A stretch of DNA of 64,000 bases, from assembly GCF_900103865.1 (NCBI RefSeq), contig NZ_FNII01000015.1:1-64000 (forward strand), read 5' to 3'. The DNA is from Vreelandella arcis (GTDB taxonomy: Bacteria; Pseudomonadota; Gammaproteobacteria; Pseudomonadales; Halomonadaceae). The translations under genes and the position numbers were made by a program. The notes beneath the pieces were generated by a model, which saw only the letters and a list, made by a program, of their open reading frames with translations, was not told where the DNA came from and did no database searches. Positions 14,853 to 22,932 of the stretch are shown one piece after another (position 1 is the stretch's first letter; each line of letters begins with the position of its first letter).

Positions 14853-16837
14853 TAATGGGGATCCTTTAGGGTTGCGGTAGACGTGAGTGCCTGGCGTTTA
14901 AACAGCTTGAACGATTGACAGGGCATCTCACCCTTGCGCTCAGCGGGCGTTAGCATCAGTGGGAATGGCCGTTGGGTGGCCGGATCCAGCGGATGGGAAT
15001 CGCTGTCGGCAACCAGTGCCGTAAAATCCTCCAATAATGGCGGCGTCAAGGTGTTACTGGGCGTTTTTAAAAGCCTTAAGCGATGGCTGATAACGCTGCC
15101 CCAGGTGCCGCTGCTGGAGTATTTTACCAGTGGTGCAGCAGCCACCAGACCCAGCCATGCGGGAGCGAGCCAGCCAAACGCCGTAGGCGAGAAAACCACC
15201 ATGATGCCCGCCCAGAGTATCCCGCTGAGCGTCATCCAGCCGGTATGCTGCCAGGTTTCGCGCCAGCTGAGCGAACGTTCTCCGCGCGGTTGAGTTTGCC
15301 AATCGATAGAACGACCCAATAGTACATTGATGATAAACAAACTATGCCAGGCCATCATCAGCGGGGCGATTAAGGCGGCAAATAGTATCTCAAGGACGGT
15401 GCTGGCGATTAAACGTAACCGACCGCCAAAGGCGTGAGGCGTTTGCCAGCACGCCAGTGCCAAACCGAGTAATTTAGGGGCTAGCAGCATTGCCAGGGTG
15501 ATAGACAGCAGCCCCAACGAGAGTGGTTTGGGTAATGCTGTGGCCGTGACATCACCCAGCACGTGATAGCTCACCATCACACTGGTACAGATCAGCAGTG
15601 CCAGCCAGACTAACGACGATAAATAGGCAAACGCACCGTAGAAGAAATGCATGCGGCTGAGCGGATGCAGTCCCGAACCACCCAGCAGGCGTAGGTGCTG
15701 AAGATTGCCCTGTAGCCAACGGCGGTCGCGTTTAGCAAAGTCGAGCAAGTTGCTGGGCATTGCTTCAAAACTATTGTGCGATGCGCTGATATAAGGGTCA
15801 TGGCGCGACACAGCCGTGGTCATCGAGGTATCGAGTATGACTTGCCAGCCGCCGCGTTTGAGTAGGGCAGCCTCGACAAAATCGTGACTCATGATTTCGC
15901 CGCCCAATGGTGGTTTGCCGGGTAGCAAAGGTAAGCCGGCATGATCCATGAAGGCGCGGGTTCGGATAATAGCGTTGTGCCCCCAGTAGTTGGCGGCATC
16001 GCCGTGCCAGAAGCTCTGGCCGGTGGCGAGCATCGGGCTATACAGTGCAGACGCAAACTGGGTGAAACGACCAAACAGAGTTTTCTGTCCCACAGGGATC
16101 GGCACGGTCTGAATTAAGCCAATACTGGGCTGACGCTGCATGCGTTGCACCATGCGCAGCAGTGTTGCGCCGCTCATTAGGCTATCCGCATCCAGCACGA
16201 TCATGTAATCGTAGTGACGGCCCCAGCGGCGGCAGAACTCGGCGATATTGCCCGCTTTGCGGCCATTGTTGTTGGCACGGCGCCGGTAGTGGATCGCCAG
16301 CCGACCCGCAAAGCGACGCTGCAGAGCCGCCACGTGGGCTTCTTCCAATTCGGCCACGGCGGCATCCTGGGTGTCGCTCAGTATAAATACGTCAAAATGT
16401 TCGCTGAGCGGATTCGCCGCCTCGCCTTTGCCTGTCTTATCCAGTTCGTGGCTCAATAGCGAATGGCAAGTGGCCTCAAGCCCCGCAAAGGTGGGGATGG
16501 GCGGTTCGGCGTATATCGGCATCACAATGGCCGTGCGGCTCACCAGTAAACGCGCACTGGGTAACTCCCGGTTCAACCGTCGCAGGCTGAGGGGGTCAAG
16601 GTGCAGCGCGCAGATAACAAAGCCACATAGTGCGCCCCAAAAGGCTAACGCAATCCAGGTGAAGGTCAGCGCAAACAGAACTAGCATGGCGAGTTGCCAG
16701 CCCGGAGCAAGACTCGATGTGACACGATACATGGCGATACACCCCGCCACGCTGGTTGCCAGCACTACCAAACCCAATAACGCTCGGCGTGTTTTAAGCC
16801 AGGGTATCGATGGCCTCAAGGGGGGTGCATCAATCAT
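14852..16837 (-). CDS. opgH: OpgH, osmoregulated periplasmic glucan glucosyltransferase
   Basis: OpgH is the inner-membrane enzyme that polymerises and exports the beta-1,2-glucan backbone from UDP-glucose. The 661-residue protein has N-terminal hydrophobic helices, then a family-2 glycosyltransferase domain with Ile-Leu-Ser-Asp-Thr-Gln-Asp near 153, Ile-Val-Leu-Asp-Ala-Asp-Ser near 213, Met-Ser-His-Asp-Phe-Val-Glu near 309 and the processive Arg-Asp-Arg-Arg-Trp-Leu-Gln-Gly-Asn motif near 363. A C-terminal block of membrane helices completes the channel. It is shorter than E. coli OpgH, mainly at the N-terminus. The start overlaps the end of opgG by 8 bases, so the pair form an operon in the standard order. 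Confidence 0.93.
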   Translation of the reverse strand: MIDAPPLRPSIPWLKTRRALLGLVVLATSVAGCIAMYRVTSSLAPGWQLAMLVLFALTFTWIALAFWGALCGFVICALHLDPLSLRRLNRELPSARLLVSRTAIVMPIYAEPPIPTFAGLEATCHSLLSHELDKTGKGEAANPLSEHFDVFILSDTQDAAVAELEEAHVAALQRRFAGRLAIHYRRRANNNGRKAGNIAEFCRRWGRHYDYMIVLDADSLMSGATLLRMVQRMQRQPSIGLIQTVPIPVGQKTLFGRFTQFASALYSPMLATGQSFWHGDAANYWGHNAIIRTRAFMDHAGLPLLPGKPPLGGEIMSHDFVEAALLKRGGWQVILDTSMTTAVSRHDPYISASHNSFEAMPSNLLDFAKRDRRWLQGNLQHLRLLGGSGLHPLSRMHFFYGAFAYLSSLVWLALLICTSVMVSYHVLGDVTATALPKPLSLGLLSITLAMLLAPKLLGLALACWQTPHAFGGRLRLIASTVLEILFAALIAPLMMAWHSLFIINVLLGRSIDWQTQPRGERSLSWRETWQHTGWMTLSGILWAGIMVVFSPTAFGWLAPAWLGLVAAAPLVKYSSSGTWGSVISHRLRLLKTPSNTLTPPLLEDFTALVADSDSHPLDPATQRPFPLMLTPAERKGEMPCQSFKLFKRQALTSTATLKDPH

Positions 16838-18359
16838 GGGGATACCACACGTAGTTCCAGGTTTCGCTAACAGGTTTGCCGTTTAGAGTCAGCCTTAGGC
16901 GAACATCGCTGGGTTGATCGTTTGCGGGTAGCCGGAAACTTGCGCGCCAGGCGTTATCCGGCAGTGCGGTTAGTTGAGGAAGTAATACCTCACCTTGCTG
17001 GGCGCTAATGTCGAGCTCGATAGGTTGGTCGGCGGTTAAATCGGCTAGGGCTCCGCCTTGGAAGTCGACAATAAATTGCCGCTGCGCGCTACTAGACGCG
17101 TCCGCTTGCCCCGGTACGCCCGCGCTACCGTGGCGGGTACGCACCACATGGCCCAGAGTGTGGCTTTCAGGCTGGGTGTTGAGCGTGTGTGTTTGGTAGT
17201 GCAATCGACGCGATTCCCCCGCACCTAACGGCTTCTCCGCTACCCAGTAGGCGACAATGTTGTCGTGGGTCTCGTCAGGGGCGGGTATTTCCACCAGCTC
17301 GACGTGGCCTTTGCCCCAGTTCTCAAGGGGCGTTACCCACTGGCTGGGGCGGCGGTGATACTGGGCCTCCATATCCAGGTAGCGATCAAAATTACGCTCG
17401 CGCTGCATCAGCCCGAAGCCTTGGGGTGTGTCGTCCATAAACGCCGAGGTACGCACCTCGTCGGGATTGCTGAGCGGTCGCCAGATCCACTCGTCGGCCC
17501 CGGTGTGGATCAGCAGACCGTCGGAGTCGTGAACCTGGGGGCGAAAATCATCCGGGCGTTCGCGACTCGACTCGCCAAAGGTGAACATGCTAGTCAGTGG
17601 CGCAACGCCCAGCTTGTCGATGTCGTCGCGGGCAAACAGCTCGGCTTCGACCTCTACCTGGGTGTCGTTACCGGGCGTAATGACAAAGCGATAGGCCCCG
17701 CTTAGCGAAGGGCTGTCCATCAGCGCGAGCAATTCGATCTGTTTGGCGTCCGCGTCGGGTTTATAAAGCCAGAACTCACGAAAGGCTGGAAACTCCTCGC
17801 CTTGAGTAGACGCGGTGTCAATGGCAAGCCCGCGGGTCGATAAGCCGTAAACCTGATCTTGACCGACGAGTCGAAAATAGCTGGCGCCGAGAAACACAAT
17901 AAATTCGTCTGCGTAGTCGTCACTGTTAAGTGGATAATGCAGGCGAAATCCCGCATGGCCGCTGCCGCTTAAGTCGTGCTCAAGTAGCGCACTAGCCTCA
18001 CCATCGTAGCGGTAGTCGTCAGTGGAAAAGGGCAGGGGAACGACTTTTCCCTCTTCGATGATATTTAAGCGAACGGGCGACTGGAACAAAAAGCCGCTGT
18101 GGAACAGCTGCAGGTTAAAAGGGCTTTCATCGCGCCAATAAGCGTGTGCCGGATCAAAGCGAATCTGTCGGTAGGTGTCATAGTCGATCTCATGGAGCAC
18201 TGTGGGCAGGTTATCCGCCGGCGGGTCATAGGGCTGATTGGCCAGGTCTTGGGCTTGCTCTACCACGGCGTGATAGTGATTAAGTTGTTTGGCCATCACG
18301 GGCAGTGTGACCAACGAGCTAAAAATGACGAGCAACGTTCCTTTTGCGCTGTATCGCAT
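16830..18359 (-). CDS. opgG: OpgG, periplasmic glucan biosynthesis protein
   Basis: OpgG is the periplasmic partner of OpgH, needed for glucan branching and release. The 509-residue precursor has a signal peptide (Arg-Tyr-Ser-Ala-Lys, a hydrophobic core to about residue 22, then Val-Met-Ala cleavage). Family features follow: Asp-Tyr-Asp-Thr-Tyr-Arg-Gln-Ile-Arg-Phe near 59, Leu-Phe-His-Ser-Gly-Phe, a Gly-Ala-Ser-Tyr-Phe-Arg segment, and the Arg-Asp-Phe-type core replaced by Glu-Arg-Asn-Phe-Asp-Arg-Tyr-Leu-Asp. A C-terminal immunoglobulin-like domain ends in Trp-Asn-Tyr-Val-Trp-Tyr-Pro. It is the first gene of the opgG-opgH-fkbM run and begins 207 bases from the divergent sulfatase-type gene, where the promoters must lie. 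Confidence 0.93.
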   Translation of the reverse strand: MRYSAKGTLLVIFSSLVTLPVMAKQLNHYHAVVEQAQDLANQPYDPPADNLPTVLHEIDYDTYRQIRFDPAHAYWRDESPFNLQLFHSGFLFQSPVRLNIIEEGKVVPLPFSTDDYRYDGEASALLEHDLSGSGHAGFRLHYPLNSDDYADEFIVFLGASYFRLVGQDQVYGLSTRGLAIDTASTQGEEFPAFREFWLYKPDADAKQIELLALMDSPSLSGAYRFVITPGNDTQVEVEAELFARDDIDKLGVAPLTSMFTFGESSRERPDDFRPQVHDSDGLLIHTGADEWIWRPLSNPDEVRTSAFMDDTPQGFGLMQRERNFDRYLDMEAQYHRRPSQWVTPLENWGKGHVELVEIPAPDETHDNIVAYWVAEKPLGAGESRRLHYQTHTLNTQPESHTLGHVVRTRHGSAGVPGQADASSSAQRQFIVDFQGGALADLTADQPIELDISAQQGEVLLPQLTALPDNAWRASFRLPANDQPSDVRLRLTLNGKPVSETWNYVWYPHD

Positions 18360-18566
18360 ATCGGTGATGTCCTTTCAGTTGCCTCCGCTCGCTGACTTTT
18401 CGTGCAAGCCTTAAGCTCTATCCTCTACCACTTAGTGCAATTTTTAAACAATAGTTATACATTTAGTCAGTAAAGTACATGTTAGGTGCGTTTGCCAGCA
18501 TTGTTATGAGAGCGCGACAATGCTGCATCCGTTCATTATTTATTGGCAACGGGCAGTAAATCGGCA

Positions 18567-20165
18567 ATGCGGCGATTATTAATAGGGGCGTTAGCGCTCA
18601 ATATAGGCTTGGTGGCGCCTCTTTGGTGGCGCTACGGTGACATCCAGGCAAATCTGATTGCCTGGGAGGCTTGGTTGATCGTGCCGTTAATGTTGCTAAT
18701 GCCCCGCGGAAACCTGCGCTTGGGCCTTGGCGTTGCACTGGCAAGTTGGGTCATCCTGGCCACCTTGATCAACCTGGGCGATGCGGCTACTTACATGGCT
18801 TTTGGTCGACCGCTCAACCTGTATCTCGACACGCCGCTGCTGGGCTCTGTTTATGATTTGCTTGCAGGAAATGTAGGCCAAGCCTGGGCAATATGCACAA
18901 TGCTGGTGGCGGTTGTGCTGTGCGTACTGCTGGCGCTGGGGGTGATGAAGTTACTGCTGCCAAGCGCCGGTTATTCGCTTTCGGCGGCGACTAGGCGTTG
19001 CGCGTTGGCGATGCTGCTGTTGGCTGGCGCGGGCGCGGGGTTAGCGCTTAGCGGCAATGGCATCACCCAGCGCGCAAGCCTGCCCGTTGTGAGTGCCACT
19101 CAGGTTCAGTGGCGCCAGCTTGTTACCACTCACCAGGCCAAACAGGCATTCACCCGAACGCTTGAGGCCTCCCCCATTGCCCAGCGCCCGCTCAACGGTT
19201 TGGCAGGGCGTCGGGTGCTGATGACGTTTATCGAGTCCTACGGCGTCACGGTGTTGGAAGATGACCGCTACCGCCCGGCAGTGGCGCCTACGCTTGACGA
19301 GATCGAGCAACGCCTCACAGACCGCGATCTTGCCGTGGTATCGGGGCTGCTCACATCGCCGATTCGTGGCGGTCAATCCTGGTTGGCACACGCCACTGCG
19401 CTAAGCGGCTACACCATTGATAACCAGCTGTGGTACCAACTAATGCTGGACAGTGACGCGACCACGCTGGTGGATGATTTTCGCGCCACGGGCCAACGCA
19501 CACTCGCGGTGATGCCGGCGATTACCCAGCCTTGGCCGGAAGGCGCTGCCTACGGGTTTGACGAGTTGGTCGTCGCGAAGGACATACCTTACGCTGGGCC
19601 ACCGTTGAACTGGGTGACCATGCCTGATCAATTTACCCTGGACTATACCCAGCGCCAGTTGTTGGATGAGTCACCGGTGTTTGCAAAGTTAGCGCTGATC
19701 TCAAGCCATGCGCCTTGGACGCCTATTCTGCCGGTGTTGGATGATTGGTCGACGATTGGCGACGGGGCGATTTTTGCCCCCTGGGAAGAGGCGGGTGATC
19801 CGCCGGAAGTGCTGTGGCAGGATATCGAGCGTATCCGCGACCATTACAGTTGGTCGATCGACTACTCGATTAAAACGGTAGGGCGCTGGGCCGAGCGCGT
19901 GGTCGACGACAATACGCTGCTGATCGTGCTCGGTGATCATCAACCGGCCCCGTTAATTACCGGTGACAATGCCAGCGGCGCGGTGCCCGTGCATATTATT
20001 AGCGGTGACCCCGAATTACTGGCGCCTTTCCAGGCAAGAGGGTTTATCCCCGGAATGTGGCCCGCGCAGGAAAGTAACGAACCTGTCCCAGAATTAAGCC
20101 AACTGCGGCGCTGGCTTCACGCCGACTTTGCGTCTAAGGACGCCAACTCAAGGACGGCACCATGA
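18567..20165 (+). CDS. Sulfatase-fold membrane phosphotransferase (OpgB/LtaS-like)
   Basis: The protein has about 530 residues: five N-terminal hydrophobic helices (to about residue 165) and a periplasmic alkaline-phosphatase-fold domain. Metal-site motifs of the sulfatase/LtaS group are seen: Met-Thr-Phe-Ile-Glu-Ser-Tyr-Gly near 221, Gly-Gly-Gln-Ser-Trp-Leu-Ala-His near 270 (likely nucleophile region), Ile-Ser-Ser-His-Ala-Pro-Trp near 375 and Val-Leu-Gly-Asp-His-Gln-Pro-Ala-Pro near 455. Such proteins transfer phosphoglycerol or phosphoethanolamine to glucans or lipids. Divergent linkage to opgGH suggests an OpgB-like role, decorating periplasmic glucans. The ATG at 18567 is used; an upstream in-frame TTG (18543) is possible. 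The substrate is unproven. Confidence 0.75.
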   Translation: MRRLLIGALALNIGLVAPLWWRYGDIQANLIAWEAWLIVPLMLLMPRGNLRLGLGVALASWVILATLINLGDAATYMAFGRPLNLYLDTPLLGSVYDLLAGNVGQAWAICTMLVAVVLCVLLALGVMKLLLPSAGYSLSAATRRCALAMLLLAGAGAGLALSGNGITQRASLPVVSATQVQWRQLVTTHQAKQAFTRTLEASPIAQRPLNGLAGRRVLMTFIESYGVTVLEDDRYRPAVAPTLDEIEQRLTDRDLAVVSGLLTSPIRGGQSWLAHATALSGYTIDNQLWYQLMLDSDATTLVDDFRATGQRTLAVMPAITQPWPEGAAYGFDELVVAKDIPYAGPPLNWVTMPDQFTLDYTQRQLLDESPVFAKLALISSHAPWTPILPVLDDWSTIGDGAIFAPWEEAGDPPEVLWQDIERIRDHYSWSIDYSIKTVGRWAERVVDDNTLLIVLGDHQPAPLITGDNASGAVPVHIISGDPELLAPFQARGFIPGMWPAQESNEPVPELSQLRRWLHADFASKDANSRTAP

Positions 20166-20212
20166 ACCAGCCGGTGATTCTGGGTCATGTCGCGCGCGAC
20201 AGCGATGAGTAA
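20162..20212 (+). CDS. 16-codon coupled mini-ORF (possible remnant)
   Basis: The stop codon of the sulfatase-type gene overlaps an ATG (ATGA) that opens a 16-residue frame ending in TAA at 20210-20212. The overlap pattern is that of a coupled downstream cistron. The peptide may be the leftover start of a deleted gene, because the next gene is convergent. No family is recognised. Confidence 0.2.
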   Translation: MNQPVILGHVARDSDE

Positions 20213-20224
20213 GTCACAGCATAG

Positions 20225-21169
20225 CTAGTAAAGCCGGTAGTCGCGGTAGTTGGGCAGCTTTTGCTGTTCTTCGGGGGTCTTGCCGTAGCGCTTGTATTCC
20301 CACTGATACTGCGCTGGATCAAGGGCGATGGCGGCTTCCACGCTGACGTTGACGCCGGTGGCCGACTGGACGTCATCCTCGTGGTAGACCCGCTCGTCGG
20401 CGTCGAGAAAGTGAATCTCAAATCCCTTGCCGGGAACCCGCAGGGCAACCCCGGTGACTACGCGCGCCTGGGTGCGGGCCACCAGTTTGGGCAATAATGT
20501 GGCGGTATAGGCGTCACGGCCAAAAAACGGCGCGAACACGCCGCTTCCCCAGCTCGGTTCCTGGTCGGGCAGTATGCCGATGGCTTCGCTGCGCTTGAGC
20601 GCCTTGAGAAGCGCGGCGACGCCGCGAGGATTGGTCGGCACCAACGCCGCCCCCATCCGCTCGCGGCCATGCCGGATAATGGGATCCAGCGCTGGCATTT
20701 TGGGCGGTTCGTACATGGCGGTGAAGGGAAAATGGCTCGACAGCCAAAAGTTCAGCACTTCCCAGTTGCCAAAGTGGGGAGCCAACACGATCACACCGCG
20801 TCCTTCGGCCCTGGCGTTATCCAGTTTTTCGCGGCCGTGCACCACCAGGATACTGTTGGTCACGCGTTCGGGTTCGGCCATCCACGCATGGCCCAGTTCT
20901 AGCATAGTGGCCGAAGAGTGACGTAGGCTTTGGTGGGCCAGCGACTTGCGCTCGTCGCCGGTGAGCGTGGGGTAAGCGGCCTTCAGGTTGGCGTTGGTGA
21001 CGTGGCGCTCGCGACGGCTCAGCCGATAGACCTGCGGCCCCAGCCATTTGGCGCAACGCCACAGCCGACCCAGCGGCCAGTCGGCAAGCAACCGCCACAG
21101 CCGGGCAATGGCCGAGGCCTGGGGAAAACGCCGCATGATGCGCTTTAAAAGTGACCGGCGTTTCGGCAT
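20225..21169 (-). CDS. LpxL/HtrB-family lipid A-type acyltransferase
   Basis: This inner-membrane acyltransferase of the lysophospholipid/lipid A late-acylation family has 314 residues, near the 306 of E. coli LpxL. It has a basic N-terminus, then the catalytic His-x4-Glu site in Leu-Ala-Pro-His-Phe-Gly-Asn-Trp-Glu near residue 132. Gly-Ile-Leu-Pro-Asp-Gln-Glu-Pro near 199 is the second family block, followed by Val-Phe-Ala-Pro-Phe-Phe-Gly and the Gln-Trp-Glu-Tyr-Lys-Arg near the C-terminus. It would add a secondary acyl chain to lipid A, or act on a related lipid. The next gene, a small membrane protein, lies three bases upstream on the same strand and is likely co-transcribed. Confidence 0.87.
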   Translation of the reverse strand: MPKRRSLLKRIMRRFPQASAIARLWRLLADWPLGRLWRCAKWLGPQVYRLSRRERHVTNANLKAAYPTLTGDERKSLAHQSLRHSSATMLELGHAWMAEPERVTNSILVVHGREKLDNARAEGRGVIVLAPHFGNWEVLNFWLSSHFPFTAMYEPPKMPALDPIIRHGRERMGAALVPTNPRGVAALLKALKRSEAIGILPDQEPSWGSGVFAPFFGRDAYTATLLPKLVARTQARVVTGVALRVPGKGFEIHFLDADERVYHEDDVQSATGVNVSVEAAIALDPAQYQWEYKRYGKTPEEQQKLPNYRDYRLY

Positions 21170-21172
21170 AGA

Positions 21173-21562
21173 CTAGACCAACCAGGTATTTACGTTGGAA
21201 GGTGCGCGTTTCTCTTGCAGTCCTTTGAAGCCTTTAACACAGCGAATAATCAGCCATATGGCTAGCGCTAGCATTAGCAAGAAGCCGATTAGAATCGGGG
21301 TTAAGAGCAAACAAAGGATCCCGTATGCCAAGCCCATCCAAAACGTACGAATCTGATAGCGGTAGTGTTCGTCCAGCCACGCCGGGCCTTTGCCTTTATA
21401 GACGTAAGCGATAACTACACCGATAATCGACGTGAAGGCGAGAATAAAACTGGCCAGATAGAGTGCATAGATAACCAACGCCATGGTGGTATCGGGCTGA
21501 TGGTGCTGCTCTTCGCTGACGACTTCATTGTCAATTGGCGCATCATTGGCGTTATCACGCAT
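21173..21562 (-). CDS. DUF4870-like small membrane protein
   Basis: This 129-residue protein has a polar acidic N-terminus of about 25 residues and three or four hydrophobic segments. A Trp-Leu-Asp-Glu-His-Tyr-Arg-Tyr-Gln-Ile-Arg-Thr-Phe-Trp stretch sits between the first two; this resembles the DUF4870/Tic20-like family of small bacterial membrane proteins. The function of the family is not established. It lies three bases upstream of the acyltransferase gene, so it may be tied to envelope lipid metabolism. Confidence 0.7.
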   Translation of the reverse strand: MRDNANDAPIDNEVVSEEQHHQPDTTMALVIYALYLASFILAFTSIIGVVIAYVYKGKGPAWLDEHYRYQIRTFWMGLAYGILCLLLTPILIGFLLMLALAIWLIIRCVKGFKGLQEKRAPSNVNTWLV

Positions 21563-21681
21563 AACGTTTCCTTTCGATAAATCCGTATAAGTGGTGAATA
21601 GACACGGCTAAACTGCCTGGCGCGCCTCAGTGGCCGCTGTTTAGGCGCGGCCTATGATACCTTGCCCTATTTAACTTGGCA

Positions 21682-22065
21682 CTAACGCGCAGCCGGGCGG
21701 CAAATCTCAAGCAGGTTGCCGTCCGGGTCGCGCAAGTAAATCGATTCAATCGGCCCGTTGGCCCCTTGGCGTGCCACCGGGCCTAATTCAATCTCAATGG
21801 CCAGGGCGTCCAAGTGTTGTTTGAACTCATCCAGCGGTAGCTGGCAGCGCAAGCACAGGTCTAAACTGCCGGGGGTGGGCGTGGCAGAAATAGGCGCGAT
21901 ATCGGTATCGGTTTGGTGCAGGCGCAACGCGGTATCGCCGAGCAGTAAATCAACCCGTTGAGCGTCTCGGTAGCGTACCTCTAAGCCTAAAACCCGCGAG
22001 TAAAAATCCACCGCGCGACCCATGTCGGTCACGGTCACAACAAGATGGTCCAGACCTGAGAGCAT
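21682..22065 (-). CDS. VOC (glyoxalase/bleomycin-resistance fold) protein
   Basis: This single vicinal-oxygen-chelate domain has 127 residues. The two beta-alpha-beta-beta-beta modules are clear: Leu-Asp-His-Leu-Val-Val-Thr-Val near the start and Ile-Tyr-Leu-Arg-Asp-Pro-Asp-Gly-Asn-Leu-Leu-Glu-Ile near the end. His6 and the final Glu would be metal ligands. Family members range from metalloenzymes to resistance proteins, so the substrate cannot be named. It is divergent from the methyltransferase gene at 22109 with a 43-base gap. Confidence 0.85.
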   Translation of the reverse strand: MLSGLDHLVVTVTDMGRAVDFYSRVLGLEVRYRDAQRVDLLLGDTALRLHQTDTDIAPISATPTPGSLDLCLRCQLPLDEFKQHLDALAIEIELGPVARQGANGPIESIYLRDPDGNLLEICRPAAR

Positions 22066-22108
22066 GCCTCTTTCCTTAATACATAACAGTGAGTCAAAGA
22101 AGACGACG

Positions 22109-22768
22109 ATGCGATATTGTCCGCTATGCGATGCAGGCGACGCTACTCATTACCATCGCGATCGCCGCCGAGATTATTACCAGTGTGCCACGTGTGCGCT
22201 GGTATTTGTGCCGCCGGAGCAGCATTTGAGCGCCGCCGCCGAAAAAGCGGAATATGATAAACACCAAAACTCGCCGCATGATACGGGATATCGACGCTTT
22301 TTAGGGCGTTTATTTATCCCGATGACCGTGAGACTGCCCCTTAAGGCTTGCGGGCTCGACTTCGGATCCGGACCAGGGCCGACGCTATCGCTAATGTTCG
22401 AAGAGCAGGGATATCCCATGGCGATTTACGACCCTTTCTATACCGCTGATACGTCGGTGTTGACCCGCATCTATGATTTTATCACTGCGACCGAAGTCGT
22501 CGAGCATTTGGCAATGCCCGGCCGGGTGTTCGACCAGTTGGCGGGACAGCTCGTGCCGGGCGGCTATCTTGGGCTAATGACCAAGCGGGTCACCTCGCGC
22601 GAGGCCTTTGCCCGCTGGCACTACATTGCCGACCCCACCCACGTGAGTTTTTTTAGTGAAGTGACGTTTCGTTGGTGGGCAGCGCAGCATGGTTTTACAG
22701 TGGAGTTTCCTGAGGCTGACGTGGCTATTTTTAAGAAACCGCTAACGTGTACAGCTGTAACATTATAA
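22109..22768 (+). CDS. Class I SAM-dependent methyltransferase with zinc-ribbon-like N-terminus
   Basis: This 219-residue protein starts with Tyr-Cys-Pro-Leu-Cys and a later Cys-Ala-Thr-Cys pair (about residues 3-33), a small zinc-binding module common in methyltransferases of the type-11/23 group. Motif I is degenerate but recognisable as Leu-Asp-Phe-Gly-Ser-Gly-Pro-Gly near 91. Ala-Thr-Glu-Val-Val-Glu-His-Leu near 131 is the post-motif signature. Asp-Pro-Thr-His-Val-Ser-Phe-Phe near 180 is typical of the family. The start at 22109 is chosen because the Cys module begins right after it. The substrate is unknown. Confidence 0.8.
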   Translation: MRYCPLCDAGDATHYHRDRRRDYYQCATCALVFVPPEQHLSAAAEKAEYDKHQNSPHDTGYRRFLGRLFIPMTVRLPLKACGLDFGSGPGPTLSLMFEEQGYPMAIYDPFYTADTSVLTRIYDFITATEVVEHLAMPGRVFDQLAGQLVPGGYLGLMTKRVTSREAFARWHYIADPTHVSFFSEVTFRWWAAQHGFTVEFPEADVAIFKKPLTCTAVTL

Positions 22769-22773
22769 AAGAA

Positions 22774-22801
22774 TTGACTTTGTCCCCTTTAGGACAATAA
22801 T
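22774..22801 (+). promoter_or_regulatory. Sigma-70 promoter with an operator-like inverted repeat in its spacer
   Basis: TTGACT (22774-22779) and AATAAT (22796-22801) are separated by 16 bases, with one mismatch each to consensus. A perfect inverted repeat TTGTCC-N6-GGACAA fills the spacer (22780-22797). This would drive the MFS transporter gene, with a repressor blocking it; the repressor is not identifiable here. Confidence 0.55.
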
Positions 22802-22932
22802 TGCGAGCCGATATTCCTACCTGACTCGATGCGCCAGGTGAGATAACGGTTCCTGTGAACATGCTTGGTAACGTTTTTCACGCCTGTTTTTCACGCCTGT
22901 TTTTCACTCCTGTTAGGCAAGGTGAGGTTTTC

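Noticed and set aside
22855..22932. Longer N-terminus for the MFS transporter from the ATG at 22855
   Set aside because: It would add 26 residues including a tandem Phe/Ser/Arg repeat, and the ribosome site AAGGTGAGG lies directly before 22933 instead.
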